Positions 32,645 to 46,700 of a stretch of DNA of 64,000 bases are shown piece after piece (position 1 is the first letter of the stretch; every line of letters begins with the position of its first letter). Made by a program: the position numbers and the translations under genes. Under the pieces are notes generated by a model, which was not told the origin of the DNA, did not search any database, and saw only the letters and a program-made list of their open reading frames with translations. Source of the stretch: Puccinia triticina (taxonomy: Eukaryota > Basidiomycota > Pucciniomycetes > Pucciniales > Pucciniaceae); contig NC_070570.1 in assembly GCF_026914185.1 (NCBI RefSeq), positions 3,844,001 through 3,908,000 on the forward strand, in the 5' to 3' direction.

Positions 32645-33292
32645 TTAAGGGCAGGGTATGGTGCTGGAATGAAGAACAAGTGAAACGCAGGGCGTGTAAC
32701 AAGAAGGAGAAATGTAAAGTAGGAAATCAGGCAAGAATGGCAAGTCTGCGGTACAAGGTCGTCGCAAGATTGCTGATGATAAGCGTAAACAAAAAAAAGG
32801 TCTTGAGGCAGGTGAGATTGGGCTTTGGTGGGATTTGGACTAGGCGGAGAAAGAGCTATGTACGGGTGAGAGACTATGAACAGTTTTGAGAGACAGCGGA
32901 TGAAGAAAAAGGAGAGGAGGAGAGAGCGTCAGTCTCTTTTATGCGCACTAGTTCGCTGGTGCAGGTATCTCGTCTGCAGCAACGTACTGTATGCAGCCTT
33001 AGAGTAGACCGGCGAAAAGGGAAACGCCCACGGCTGGTTCTTCACAGCTGGTTGCAAGGTTTGTATCAATATTCATGTTGTCTGTGCAACGAGAAATCAG
33101 TATTGATTAGTTTCATGACTGTTTCATCAGAACCGGTTTGCTCAACGGTCTGGTACAGTCAGGGAGAAGGTTTTGTGCTTACCCTGATTGATATCGTGGC
33201 TTGCATCTTTGGGGTCGTTGCCCGAGTTGAGAACACGGTTGGCTGGGTTCACTGAATCAAGCGGGGCTGGGCGAGTTTGAGGCTGAGTTGGG

Positions 33293-34084
33293 TCAGGGTC
33301 CGAATTCTGACACCTTCGCGATCCCCCGCTCAAAACAAACCCTAGGAGTACTGGAATCAGCCTTGGCCTCTGGGGTCAATGGTGTGGACTCCCCTGATTC
33401 CGGATCCTGCGGTTGAGACAAGGGTGATCGCTCAAAAAGCTCTGGCTTGGCTTCCATATCCGTTGCCTTGGATCCCGGGCTTTGAGAACAAGACTTCCTA
33501 ATGGGCCTCTTGGCCGCCGATGAGGTAACTGCAGGAGCCTTGTAGGGGCTGGGCACCTCATGTTTCTTGCGTGCCGGGTCGGACTGATAAGCTCCGGAAA
33601 AGTATTGTGACAAGACTGCTGGAGGATACCAGGGATCTAAGGTACCGCAGGTCGTCCGAAATTCTTTCTCAACCACATTTGTCTTGGGCTGATAGGACGC
33701 CACAATGTGGCGAATCGGGCGCGAGGAGTCAAACAGAATCAGGGCTCCGTTGGGAAGGAAGAAGTTCGTTCCCTTCTGCTCGACCAACTTCTCATCTTTG
33801 TCCTTTTTCAGCTCAAAATAACGGGCCGTGCCGTGGCCCTCACGATGACAGTAGTAGCAGACTAAAGGGCCGCGAGATCCAGAAGAGGGGTTCGGCGGTG
33901 ACGGAGCCGCCGCAAGTTCTTGCTTCAGCCGCTGTTCAAAGGACTGCAGCATTTGAGTCAGGTTGTCCACAGTAGCAGGAGTCTTTGACTGATCCGCCGT
34001 TTCCTTGGGTCGGCGATCCGCCTCCATTTTGAGCATCACGTTGTTGGATGCCTTGAAAGGACCAGGAACAGGATTTGAGGATCG
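33293..34084 (-). pseudogene. Element X Gag, C-terminal part with degenerate zinc knuckle
   Basis: This is the continuation of the gag at 49.0-49.7 kb after removal of the composite insert; the frame closes exactly at the GGAAT duplication. It contains a helix (LTQMLQSFEQRLKQEL), a Pro/Ser linker and a zinc-knuckle motif CYYCHREGHGTARY in which the fourth ligand Cys is Tyr. The C-terminal part is Ser/Pro/Lys-rich. It ends at 33293, where a shift into another frame (33333-33142) and a GTAAGC donor near 33178 suggest splicing toward the protease exon. Confidence 0.65.
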
Positions 34085-34880
34085 GGAATTGTAAGAAATG
34101 GAGCAACTAAGAGTTGTTTTATTGCTAGTTAGACTCTGCTTAAACTAAGTACAATTCTTGTATATTTGCTAATTATAAACTGTGGGAAATGGTTTTTACC
34201 TAAGAGCGGATCGTAGTCCTTCTCTAGCTAAAACAGGTTCCTGAGGGGATACTGAGTAGTATCTGAGATCACGCGGAGCGTGTACTGTTGGGTTGAGTAA
34301 GCTGGGGGATAACTGCGCATGGTGTCAGTATCTGGTCATGGAAGACTGGAGCGGACTCAAGCTAAGTCGCTCTTACGCTTTGCTTTGATGAGCTACGAGC
34401 CTACACTGTCGGCGATGCGTCAGGATAGATGGGCAGAAGAACTGTAGTCTGCAATAGCACATACACGTTCATGTCAGCACCGTCTATTCTGGTGCATGGG
34501 CTCTGCAGAAGGAGCTACTCACCTGCGGTCGATGCCGGGGTTATTTGCTCTCTGAGGCTGGGGCCGTTTTGGCTTGGGTGTGCTTCGGCGCCGTTTGTAC
34601 TGAAGAGTTTAAACTTCTATCAGTTATCATTCCTCAGCTACACCTGGACCAGCCTGCGATACATACCTTGAAGATTGTTCGCAGTGCTTGGTCTGTATCA
34701 GCTCTTTGTCTAATGACGTGGCTGTTTGGGACGAAGGAATCAGCTCTTAGCTTTATCCATCCGTCTGGGCAGCATGCATATGCATGCGCCTGGGGAGCGG
34801 TCACTGACCTATCTCCTTGGATGAGTTAGGTTTCATCTGGAGCCCTCTTTGCCTCTTGGGCGCGGGGTCTAAGTCCGGTG

Positions 34881-35359
34881 TGGTGTGCCAAATGTGTTTC
34901 AAGTATCATACCACATAAATTCACAGTTTACTTTTGAGAAGGAGACATATTTACAGATGTATTATTTCATAATTGAATTCTTCAGGTCATTTAACCCCTA
35001 GTCACTCTCTGGAACCACTAAGCTAGCTGTACTCAGTCAAAGGTTATTAGGATTATACTGTTTTCATAAGTAGAATTACATACTGTAGAGATATTTTGAT
35101 AGTACATAGTATAGAATTAGACTCAAGTACATATTTATAGTATATAGGTGGCGTGGTTTGGGCCCTGCCCATGTACCAAGGCATGGTTCCACCTGTGGAC
35201 AACTCCAGGGTTGTTGTTTGGCTCCACCCACGCACCAAGGCATGGTTCCATCTGTGGACACCTCCATAATTGTGTAGGCTCCATGGACACCACCACCACA
35301 ACCATGTGGACACCATATGGGCACCACCACCACCACCAGGTGGATACCATCACCACAGG
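34881..35359 (+). repeat. LTR D copy 2, left part
   Basis: Homologous to 10517-10780, with an added tandem duplication: CAAGGCATGGTTCCA(C/T)CTGT occurs twice (about 35178 and 35237), followed by CACCACCA-rich sequence. It ends at the Ty3 insertion site (ACAGG at 35355-35359). The right part is at 48876-49030. Confidence 0.7.
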
Positions 35360-36114
35360 TGTCAGGGCGCGTCTCTAAAGTGGCGACGCCCTGAATGGAA
35401 ATGAACAGGATGTGAATTCCTAAATAGGAAAACACGCTCAACTCGACCGGGATACGGGAGGAGAAAGCCGCGCCTCCGTTGGAGGGGCTGGTAGAGCTAA
35501 GTCGTACCGGAACCTAAGAAGGTTCACAAAGCTCAAGCTTACCTAGTAGGGTAGCGAGCGGAAAGAACCGTGAAGAAGAGGAAGTTGGGGACTGCGGAGT
35601 TGAAGGCGGGAAAGGGATTCGGAGGCGGAGACGGAGTCAAGGAGAAGGGAGTATTCGAAGATATAGGGAAATGTGAGATGTAACTAGATGAGAGCCCCGG
35701 TCGTTTGTATCAAACAAGGATGACGGGCTTGGTAATCTAATAATAATCTGGTGGACCTTTCGTGGGGCGGAGGCCCCAGGTCTCTTATAGCCAAAATACA
35801 CAGGCCGCACTTCGACGCCGTGTTTCCACAACGCTTCTTATTGAACTACATCCACGCGTGCATGGATTGTACTCACTCGAGCTTGACAACTAAATCCATG
35901 CGTGGAACATGCGCGTGGATTGTGCTCACTCAAGCACGACAACTCGTGAGTGTTACCCAGCCGGGTATGACAATCAAAGGCATTCTACACAGTTGCGTAT
36001 GCGCGCGCACTCGTTGCCTTCGGCGCGTGTTGGGGCAGCACTATGCGCACACAGTTCTTCTGTGGTGCGTGCCGTGTCAGCCTTGGCGCTGTCTGGACTA
36101 GCCAAGGGCTGACA
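35360..36114 (-). repeat. 3' LTR of Ty3 element Y
   Basis: Pairs with 48137-48875. It includes the 16 bp missing from the other copy (near 35818-35833). The chromodomain-encoding end of pol runs through the polypurine tract into the first part of this LTR. Confidence 0.88.
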
Positions 36115-38310
36115 TTCGCCCCCACAAAAAAGCACGGCTCTGATGGGAGTTGTGCCGGGGTTGTGTCGCTTTGTGGCGCGAAATTTACGCAGTAAAACAT
36201 CGGCATTAGCAATGGCCTCCTTCCGGAGCCACTTATCATCGTCTGCCGTCAATCCCTTGAACCTTGTCAGGTAAAGACGACAATCTTGACCTTGGACACG
36301 GGTCATCTTCTCGTCCAAGATCCGAAAAGCAAATTTATCTGAATCTGGCTCCGCCAACGTCTCAGGTACCACGGGTGGTGGAGCCTCCCGTTTATCTCCT
36401 GGGACCACATATTTTTTCAGTAGGCTAACAGGGAACGTGGGGTGCTTGAGGTCTTAGCCCTCCGTCAATATAACCTCTACTGCGTTCCGCCCGTGGAGAG
36501 CTTTCACAAAGAAGGGGCCCACAAACATGTCTTTCAGCTTGCGGTTACCCCCCAAGTTCTGAAAATTCACAGTTGATACTAATACACGGTCGCCAACCGT
36601 TATGTCGTGGTCGCGATGGGTCTTGTCCCAGCGTTCCTTGTTGTACGCAACTGCCTCATTCAAGCAATTGCTTGCCTGTGTCTCCGCCTTGAGCATCATT
36701 TCTTGAAATCGCTTGGCTGAAGGGTGTAATGTCACCGCCTTGCTGAGCACTTGATCACGCGGCATATGCGGGATCCAGCCGCGCTCAAGTTCAAAAGGCG
36801 TTTTACCGGTACTCGCGTGTATGCTAGAGTTGTAAGCGTATTCCAGCGCGGGTAACAGGGAGACCCAATCATGAGTGTATCCCTCGTTATCCTTGAATTG
36901 AAGACCAAACGCGCAGTATCTTCGAATCATATCTTCTAGCGTCTGAATCATCCGTTCTGCCAGGCCATCGGTCTGCGGATGATAAGCCGTAGAGAATGAC
37001 AACTTAGTTCCTACCAGTTGGAACAGGCTTTGCCAAAACTCTGAAGTAAATTTCGGGTCGCAGTCCGTAATTATTACTTTTGGACATCCAACGTCATGGA
37101 TGATGTTATTCCAGAAGATAAGTGCTACATCCAGGGCGGTATTGTCCTTGTAACACGGCAGGAACCGTGCGCCTTTGGAGAACCGGTCAACGACTACAAG
37201 AACTGCATTGAAGCTATCCTTTCCTCCAGCAGGCAGCGCTGTTACGAAGTCCATGTTAATAACTTCCCAGCGCTGCTTGGGTTCCTCGATGGACTGGAGG
37301 AGCCCAAACCTCTTGCCTGTGGCTCGATTCGCTTTTTGACAGCGATCGCAACTGGAGCAGTACTGCTCAACTCTAACGGTCCATCCCGGCCACCACGCTA
37401 AGACTCGCAACCTCTCCACCGTGCGGTCTTTGGAAAAGTGGCCGGCGGCAATGTTATCATGACATTCATGCAGCATTGTCTGTATATGGTCCTCGTCGAC
37501 TAACACCAGTGCGCAGTGATTTCTGGTGCGGTGATACAACAAACCGTCCAAAAAGTATAAAACGGCCTGCGCTGAAATTCGCCTTCCAGGGTTCCTCTCG
37601 CTGGGCCGCTAAATCCTGTTGCGTGTGCTTTGAGCGCAGTATTCCTACTAGAGCCGCCGTGTTACGATTACCTTCATAGCTACGTTTGACGGAGTCCCAG
37701 AATTCATTGGACAGACCGCTTACACTAATAGCCATTATTGGCACCTCCCTAGGGGAGTCCTCCTCGTCTGCCGCGGGATTGTCTTTGTCATTAGGAAGGG
37801 CCCATCGCGACAGCCCGTCGGCGTTCTTATGGACCAAGCCATCCCGGTGTATGATAGTCATAGCGCCTCGCCATTCCTGGATGGAGATCTGCCAGCGCAT
37901 CATATGGCGGCTAGGCGTTTTCATATTAAGCAACGACTTCAGCGCGACACAATCTGTGATGACGGTGAAGACACATCCATCCAGATAATAGTACAGCTTT
38001 TCTAGGGCCCAAACGAGACACAAGCACTCAAGCTGTGAGGCACCATACTGCTTCTCCGAGTCTTTCAACTGCCGAGATATAAAGCAAATAGGGCCTTCCT
38101 GCTCCTGGTCTCCAATTAATTGGATTTGGTGCAGGGCTGCGCCTATGCCCTCCATACAAGCGTCGACATACAGTATGAAAGGCCGTTTAGGATCAGGGTG
38201 AAAAAGCAGGGGTGCTGTGGTCAGTGCTACCCGCAGCGCTTTATAAGCCTCGATCCTCTCCAGGGTCATCTCGAAAGCAGCGTTAGGGCTGCAGATTTTA
38301 TACAAGCAGG
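36115..38310 (-). pseudogene. Ty3 element Y Pol, part 2: end of RT, RNase H, integrase, chromodomain
   Basis: This continues the frame of part 1 once the copia element is removed. On the minus strand: end of RT and RNase H ([31 protein letters not shown]), then a one-base frameshift near 37550, integrase zinc region (HECHDNIAAGHFSKDRT...CDRCQKAN), catalytic Asp in INMDFVTALPAGG, Asp in [13 protein letters not shown] and Glu in [13 protein letters not shown], then an in-frame TAA near 36453 and a chromodomain (YLTRFKGLTADDDKWLRKE, about 36290-36215). The two lesions make this copy non-autonomous. Confidence 0.85.
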
Positions 38311-41300
38311 TGTTGGGTAAAATGTCACACGCATGTCATGTACGGAATATTGTCTAGAACCTTCTGAGTCAATTTCTACTCAGCCGGCCAACTCAGAACC
38401 ACCATCCGGACAACTTAGAACCAGCACAGCAACTCAAGAGCACCTACACCAACGCCGAACAAGCAGTATCAGCACCAGCTTCAATCAACACAACTCCAGG
38501 AGCATTGTTCAGGGGGAGGAGGATAGGTATTTGATCTTTTGACGCTCAGCAGGGTTATTCCTTCGTTCCCCAGATTGTTGTTTTCTAATGATTCTTTCTT
38601 TCTTAGTTCTCACTATTTCTCACTTCATCATTGCTTTCTCAAATAGTCTGTCAGATCTTAACACCCAACAAACTAGGTAAAACTCAAATCAACAATTGTT
38701 TCTTTCTCATGAATTATCTTATCAATTGTCTTGTTTTCGTTAGTTTACTACTACTGGTTTTTAAGTGTTTTGCAATAAATAAGATCTCATCAAACTACAT
38801 GGTAGCGAGAGTCTTAATTGCATAACCGCCAGAGATAGAAACAGGTACAGACTAAAATACGAGAACACGATGTCGTCCGACTCCGATGATTCGATTTCAC
38901 CAAGCAAAATCCGCGTAAAGAAACTCAATCGAACTAATTATGCAGCCTGGTGCTATCATCTGGAGCAATACCTAAACGGACGAGGCGATGATGTACTATT
39001 CGAAAAAAGCTATTACGAGAAACCATTGGCGAAAAAATTCAAGAAGAAGAATGCTGCAGCAATCTCTCTCTTACTAAGTACGGTGTGCGACGAACTACAC
39101 ACGGAAATTCGCTCGCATAATACCTTCTTGGACGCCTGGAATGCTCTAGCACGAGCATGCGGTCAAGACTCAATAGTAGTCATTTGCGAAAAGCTTTTTG
39201 AACTCCTTTCCCTGGAATACAAACCGTCATCCTCCTTACAAGCCCACATCGCAGCCTTCAAGAACCTCAATACCGAATTAATTGTTCTCACAGCTTCAAA
39301 CAAGGAACTCATGGAAATATCGACTGGTCTTTCTGCTGCATTTTTCCTTCGAAGCATTAAAAATGATGAAAAACTGGCGTCGTTGGTTCAAACTCTTTTC
39401 GACGTCAAACCATTCAATCTCCAAACTGTTACAGATCGAATCGGGATCGAACATATTCGGCGAGGAGGCGATAAAGACAGTGTCTTGACTTCTGGCTCTA
39501 AAGGAAAAGGACGGTCAACTGGATCATCTCGAGGCGGACGTGGAGGATCTAGAGGACGTGGAGGATTCCGTGGAGTAGCCCCAACCTTTCATACACACGG
39601 GAATCAGTCCTCCTCACTCGAACAGCGCCTTGCGTTTTTGGAACAAGCTCTTAGTTCCAATCAAGGTACCTCTAACCCATCTATCCGAGTGATGAATGAT
39701 CAGTCAGCGTCGCATCAACAGGACGATGACGCCGGGGAGTCGTGGTTCCAAATTGACATCAACCCAGAGACCATAATGACGTCCGGTGCGGTCAAAGACA
39801 ACGAGTTGATTTTTGATACCGGAGCTACTGGATCGGCTGTCTGCAACCTATCCTTGTTGCACAATGTCAGGGAGATTCCTCATAAGAAAATCTCAACTTT
39901 CTCATCTCCATTGTTTGCCACTCATTCCGGTACGCTCAAACTCGGTGACATGCTTATTTCCCCTGTGCTGTACCTTCCTGGAGCGAGCGTGAATGTGCTT
40001 TTGTGTGCTCAAGCAGAAGATCACGGAGTCAAAGTCGTTCACAAGGAAGGATTGTTTCTGCTCAAAAGGGGTAGTTTGATTGTCAAGGCATTCAAGCGAC
40101 GAGGGCGACTATACATTGGGTATGGTGAAGAAACTGCTGTCAATGCCATTCAACATCAACCATCAGCACCGAGCAATCCACCTCAACGTCAAGACTGGCA
40201 CGTGCTCCTCGGACACCCCTCAGACCAATACCTGAAAATTATCCTTGAGAAGATTGGTGTGAAACTCTCTGGAGACCTGCTTAATGCACAAAAGCAATGT
40301 GATGTATGTCGCGCTGTCAAGCTTAAACGAACTCCCCATGTTAACCGCATTCCGTCTGCTACCTTACCTTTCCAAAAGATTCATTTCGACACAATGGAGA
40401 TCAACAATCCTGCTAAGTACGGCCATAAATACATTCTTGGTATAGTCGATGATTTTAGCCAATACGTACGAATATTCGTGGTCAAATCAAAAACCAAAAT
40501 CGAAGGCAAACCACTCGGTTATTTTGAAGAGATACACAACAAAGTAAATCGATATCCCGCTTACCTTCATAGTGATCATGGGTCGGAATTTAGCTCGAAA
40601 GGATTTCTTGATAAGGTTGCGTCACTTGGCATGAGTCTTGAACGCGGTGCTCCATATTCTCCGCAAACAAATGGTGTTGCCGAACGGTTTAATCAATCTC
40701 TACTTGTGAAGATGCGGTGCTTACTCGCTCAGTCAAATGTGCCACTGTGCTATTGGCATGAAGCTGCTCTCTACGCAACTGTTCTCATCAACAACACTCC
40801 TCACAAAACGCTAAACTGGTCAACACCCTCGGAGATATTATCAAAATCTGGCTCATGTATCGAACCACAACGGAAAATCACTGATCTTATTCCGTTCGGC
40901 GCAATTACATTTTTTCATCAGAAGGTCAAGTCAAAAATTCAACCAGCCGGTGTTCGAATGATCTGTCTCGGTTTTGAACCCTACTCGGATGCCATGAGAT
41001 TCTTGGACAAATCATCAGGACGAGTCATACTAAGTCGAGATTATACTCAGGTTGCTCCAAAGAACACTTGAGATCTGTATTCGGTCAAAAAACAAGAGAC
41101 TGAGTTACCCAAAGCGACTATACCGGCGTACAACACTTCTGAGTGGGTCACTCTTCCGCTCTCAGGTCACAAGTCAGGCTCAGAATCAAGCGAAGACAAA
41201 GAAGAGGAACAACAGCGGAGAGTTGCCCCCCTCCCTCAAAGACCACCAGCTACTCCCGTGCAGCGTACACCAAATGTGGGTTCGGCCGGTATGGCGGGTG

Positions 41301-43720
41301 CTTCTTTGTCCGTGGTAAATACTCCACAGTTTCCTGGTTCGTTTCCTGGAGGCGCGGCCGCTTCTCAACATGCAGGGCCCAGTCAATCAAATGAGATCAG
41401 ACTTCCTCCGCCTACAACTAGATCAAGTAGACCAAAGTCAGCACCCACTCTCAAAGATCTGATTAAGTTGCCGGAAAAAACTCGCAGGCCGAACTGGGAA
41501 TACGTCATCCGTGGCCTGAACGACAAAGCTCCGAAAAACATCAGCAGCAAGATATCAACTGAAAATATCATTCCGTCGGACTCCGTGTTGAATGATGGTG
41601 ATGACGAAACTGGGGAACCGATTGAACAAGAGGATGATGAGCATGTTCACTTCATTGCCCTGGTAGATCAAGTCTCTGTGGACAAGGCCTTGGCCAACAA
41701 GGAAGAACGACCGATTTGGGAAGAGGCTATGTGCAAAGAGTTTCAATCTTTGTCCTTTCACAACACCGGAGAACTCACACCTCCTACCGCAGATGAAAAG
41801 ATAATCGGGGGCATGTGGCTTCTGTCACGGAAAAGGAACGAGTACAATGAAGTTTACAAGCACAAGGCGCGATGGGTGACATTCGGAAATCACCAAGAAT
41901 ATCAGAAGCACTACTGGGACACATACGCCTTGGTTGGTCGCAATGAATCGCTCAAGATACTCCTCTCACTGGCCGTCAACAAAAAAATGAGTGTATGTCA
42001 ATTTGATGTGGAGACGGCATTCTTATACGGGGAGATTGATGCTCCCGTGTACGTTCGTCAGGTTAAAGGTTTTGAGGAGCCGGGGAAGGAGAACTGGGTT
42101 TGGAAACTCAAGAAATCCCTGTATGGTACCAGGCAAGCACCCCAATGCTGGAAAGCCCACCTGGTAAAAACTCTCCACTCAGTCGGCATGTTTCCTTTAA
42201 ATGCTGATGATGCCGTATTTGCGAATGAAAAAAAGACACTATTTTTGCATATGCACGTAGATGACGGTCTACTAGTAGGAGAATCTGATGCCCTGGTGAA
42301 GACATTCTTGGTGGACCTTCAAAAGACCTATAAGCTCAAGATTACCGATTGTCCTACGCAACATCTTGGATACACTCTCAAATGGCTTAAAAATGGTGAA
42401 CTGGTTTTACACCATTCAAACATGATATCGCAGATTTTAGAAGATTTTGGAATGAAGAACGCCAAGAGTGTGAAGACTCCAGCCCCGGTGAATATTCATG
42501 AACTTCTCAACAAACCTGATGAGTCATTTGATGTGTCCACGATGCAGCGAGTTGTCGGAAGCCTCAATCACGTAGCATTACACACCCGACCGGACATTCA
42601 ATTCACGGTAAATCAATTAGCTCAATTCACATCTAGTCCAACACGAACGCATTGGTTCCTTGTCAAACATTTGCTTCGTTACCTTCAAGGCACCAAGACG
42701 CTTGGATTGCACTTTTGGAAGACAAAACCTTCTGGATCGTGCCCATCTCATCTGGTTGGCTGGGCGGATGCGGACTATGCCAACATTGTACCGTCAAGAA
42801 AATCAATCTCGGGCTATGTGGTGAAATTTCTAGGAAATCCAGTCTGTTGGCTTACCAAGAAGCAGCCAGTTGTTGCGCAATCAACCACGGAAGCAGAATA
42901 CATATCAATCAATGTGTGTGCAAAACAAGTGCGATGGCTCTTGAATCTAATACAGGAAATGAAGATCAAGATCTCGGCACCGGTAATCTTCAATGACACC
43001 TCGGGTGCAAACTGCATAAGTCAGGAAGTACAACTGAACCCTAACTCAAAACACATTGAAGTCAGGTATCAATATGTTCGGGATCAAGTGCAAAAGAAAC
43101 GGCTAATAGTTGAGCAAGTATCAACGAATGAAATGACTGCGGACATTTTGACAAAACCACTCGGACCGAACAAAATAGACACGGCTCTTCAACAGCTTCA
43201 CATGGTTCATGCGAATGCCATTTAGGGGGAGTGTTGGGTAAAATGTCACACGCATGTCATGTACGGAATATTGTCTAGAACCTTCCGAGTCAATTTCTAC
43301 TCAGCCGGCCAACTCAGAACCACCATCCGGACAACTTAGAACCAGCACAGCAACTCAAGAGCACCTACACCAACGCCGAACAAGCAGTATCAGCACCAGC
43401 TTCAATCAACACAACTCCAGGAGCATTGTTCAGGGGGAGGAGGATAGGTATTTGATCTTTTGACGCTCAGCATGGTTATTCCTTCGTTCCCCAGATTGTT
43501 GTTTTCTAATGATTCTTTCTTTCTTAGTTCTCACTATTTCTCACTTCATCATCGCTTTCTCAAATAGTCTGTCAGATCTTAACACCCAACAAACTAGGTA
43601 AAACTCAAATCAACAATTGTTTCTTTCTCATGAATTATCTTATTAATTGTCTTGTTTTCGTTAGTTTACTACTACTGGTTTTTAAGTGTTTTGCAATAAA
43701 TAAGATCTCATCAAACTACA
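38311..43720 (+). mobile_element. Full-length copia-type LTR retrotransposon
   Basis: 5410 bp with 489-bp LTRs (38311-38799, 43232-43720) that differ at about four positions, starting TGTTGGGTAAAATG and ending CAAACTACA, flanked by an exact GCAGG duplication (38306-38310, 43721-43725). The primer-binding site TGGTAGCGAGAG starts one base inside the left LTR; a polypurine tract (TAGGGGGAG) abuts the right LTR. Its removal restores the Ty3 Y reading frame, so it is the youngest layer of this nest. Confidence 0.95.
38870..43225 (+). pseudogene. Copia Gag-Pol polyprotein with one in-frame TGA
   Basis: One frame of 1451 codons is open except for TGA at 41069-41071. In order: gag (1 to about 200) with an Arg/Gly-rich tail ([15 protein letters not shown]) instead of a zinc knuckle; protease DTGATGS (about 313); pre-integrase domain (WHVLLGHPS...CDVCRAVK, about 443-490); integrase D-D-E in FDTMEI (about 503), SDHGSEF (about 566) and GVAERFN (about 604); then the stop; then reverse transcriptase with HVDDGLL (about 1129, where most copia elements have YVDD); and RNase H (WADADYAN, TTEAEYIS). 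The order protease-integrase-RT defines Ty1/copia. The stop lies in the linker between integrase and RT, so the two halves remain separately folded. It is more likely a point mutation than programmed readthrough. Confidence 0.9.
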
Positions 43721-43725
43721 GCAGG

Positions 43726-46700
43726 AAGCCATACGGTTGAAATCCTTGATATGCAACCGGTAGTAGCCCGCAAATCTAAGGAAGGACTGTAGCTCTTTGA
43801 TATTGACCGGTACGGGCTTCATCAGTACTGCCGCCACCCGGTGTTGATCAATGCCAAGGGAGAGACCATTCACAATATGGCCCAGAGCTTTCAATTCGGA
43901 AAACCCAAACGAGCACTTGGTGAGAGAGATATTCATCCCCATGCGAATAACACGCTGGAGGATAATGTGAAGCTTTGCCACATGCTCTTCCCATGTATCC
44001 GTAAATACTATGATGTCGTCAATATAGATGATTAACCAGAGTTCGCTCAATTCCAGCCGGAATTTGGTGTCCATCATGCGCTGGAAATGCGATGGCGCAT
44101 TTTTGATCCCAAACGGCATGCGGAGATACTCGTGAATCCCCATGTGTGATATAATGCGTAGGAACTGCCTTCTGTTCTCGCTGACCGTGTTCTGATGAAA
44201 CCCCTTGAGGACATCCATGCACGTGATGTATTTTGCACCGTGCAGTTTAGTCAAAGACTCCGTGATTTTAGGCATGGGATACCAGTCTGGAGTGGTATAC
44301 GTGTTCAGGGCGCGAAAATCACCCACAAGCCGTGATTTCTCCTTGTTCCATGCAATTATCACCGGAGTTGTGATTGCAACTCCCTCATTGGAACCCACTT
44401 TGCGGAGTATGCCCATCTTGATGAGCAAGGCAATGTGTTCCTCTATGGCCGCTCGAGTTCGCGGGCTGGCCGGGTACGGAGACTTCCGCAGGGCCAATGG
44501 ATATGGTTTGTCGACTGTGAGGGTGATCTCAACCTCGTGCCCCCTGATTGACCCAAACGGCTGATCAGCAGCTGCAAAGGCGCACTTGTTATCGGCCAGG
44601 GCTCGTACCAGCTCGCCGCGCTGTGCCTCGGTAATATCCCCACTAATCTTCGAGTCCCGCAGGACTTCGTCCTCGAACGTGAGATCATCACCCTTATCAG
44701 CTGATACTGCGTTGATTGTCTCGTCGAAATCAAAGGTCCGCCTCCCAATTGTGAATTGTCGCTTCTCCGAGTTGATCAGTGATATTTTGTAATGAAGCAG
44801 ATAGTCATTACCAATAATGAAGTACTTAGCTGCCATGTTATCCATGACAACGAACTTGATTACCATCTTGATGCCACTAAAAACAAGTCTAACATTCACC
44901 ACTCCGAGTGAGATCAGAGCGCCTGATGCGCTACAAAACTTCCCGGCCTGCACGGGGAGGATAAATTTCTCCCATCCCGGACAAAATCGAGAAAGGTAGC
45001 CTTTACCCACCACTGACCTCACGGCCCCGCTATCCAACAGGGCCATGCATTCCTTGTCACAGCACGTCATCTGCACCAAATTATTCCGGCCCCTCGCGTG
45101 TCCCACGGCCTCCAAACTATCAGATATAGCGCCAATGATGGATTCATCATTCTCAGGGTCACTACCAGCTTCGTCGCCCTGGCTGGCGTCGTCGCCGTCT
45201 CCCACATTATTAACATTCTTCTTGGGACAGTTGCGCGACGTGTGACCGGTCTCTTTGCATGAGAAGCACTTGATGTCTGACATCGCCGGCTTAGCCTTGT
45301 CTGGCTGTGCGGCGGGGTTTTTAGTGGTCGGGGGGGAAAAGGGTTTTGGGGGGAACCGCCGCCTGCCTAGGCGAGTCTTATCGCAGATATCCTCTAGAAT
45401 GTTTATAAAGCTGCTAAGGTCTGCGTCTGGCCGTCGCATCGCATTCTTGGCGGCATATTCTACCTCGTTTTCCATAAGATTTAGGAGCTTGAAGTTAATG
45501 GCCTCCTGGTCGATGCCAGGCTCAAAGCATTGTAGGCGATTATACTGCCGGGTCACCCATTGGGCGGGTGTGGTTTCTCCTGGAACAAATTTGTCTGCCG
45601 AGAAGGCGTCCTGTTTCTTTTGTTTCCAGGCAGAGTGCCCAAACTTTTTACAGATCTCGGCTTTCCAGAACGCCCAGGTAGTATTCTGGTGAGTTAAGCG
45701 CATGGTTTCATACCAAGACAGCGCGGACCCAGTGAGAATAGTAAGGAACTTGAGGACAATAACCTCGTCATCTATATGGCTGTCATTTTTAGCAGTGTCA
45801 ATCCACCGTACAAACCGCAAGTGGTCGTATTTGCCGTCGCCAGAAAACGTTGGCCAGTCTGATTTAGCAATGGCATTATTAAGCCTCTTCTTTAGTTCAG
45901 GATCAATCCCCTCCTGCGCATATCTAGGAGATTGGTGTTCAGGCTGGGGGAAATGAGGCGGTGCCTGCTTGTATTGATCAGACTGGCGTAGTTTAGTGAC
46001 CGAGTCGGTAAGCGCGGCTATTTCTTCCCTAAGCCGAGCCCCTTCTGAACGATATTGACTCATCATACGGTCAATTTTGTCACTAAGCTTAAGAAAATCA
46101 GCGCGCTGATTCTCGCTCTGCTCCTCCAGTTTTTGCTCAACCTCCGCACTAACGCTGGAGGCACCCGAAGGGATGTGCGGGGATGGCATGGTAGCAGTAA
46201 GACTCCCCACGAGCTTTAATTCGGCGAACTTCTTATCAATATGGGCTGACATTATAGCGGACAGGTTGGATAACATGTCATCCGGAACGGCCGTTTCCCT
46301 AGAGAATTCGATCTCGCGCAGTATTGCCCTGTTCTGATCAGCCACAGAGGACAAGCGGGCGCTGACCTCCTGTATCACTTGTATTACCTTGCTGTTATCA
46401 GGCAATCCACTGATTACTTGAGCTACAGCGGTGTCAAGAGCTGTCTGGACAAAATTTCCCAAGTCATTTTCGCCTTTCTTGGGGTCATCTGGGCGCGTAG
46501 TTCTCACAATATCCTCAATGGCGCGGATCTTTGCCGCCAGACAATCAAGCACTTCTGTCATATAAGTAGAACTGGACGATATGGAATTACTAGTAGTATG
46601 TATTCCTGTAAGGGAGAATTTAACAGCCTTAAACTGCTCATTGACAACATCTTTCACAATCTGGACATTATTTGAGATAGGGGAAGAGATGTCTTTGAGC

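Noticed and set aside
35053..35441. Trp/His/Val-rich frames on both strands
   Set aside because: Produced by CACCACCA and GGTTCCA repeats in LTR D copy 2.
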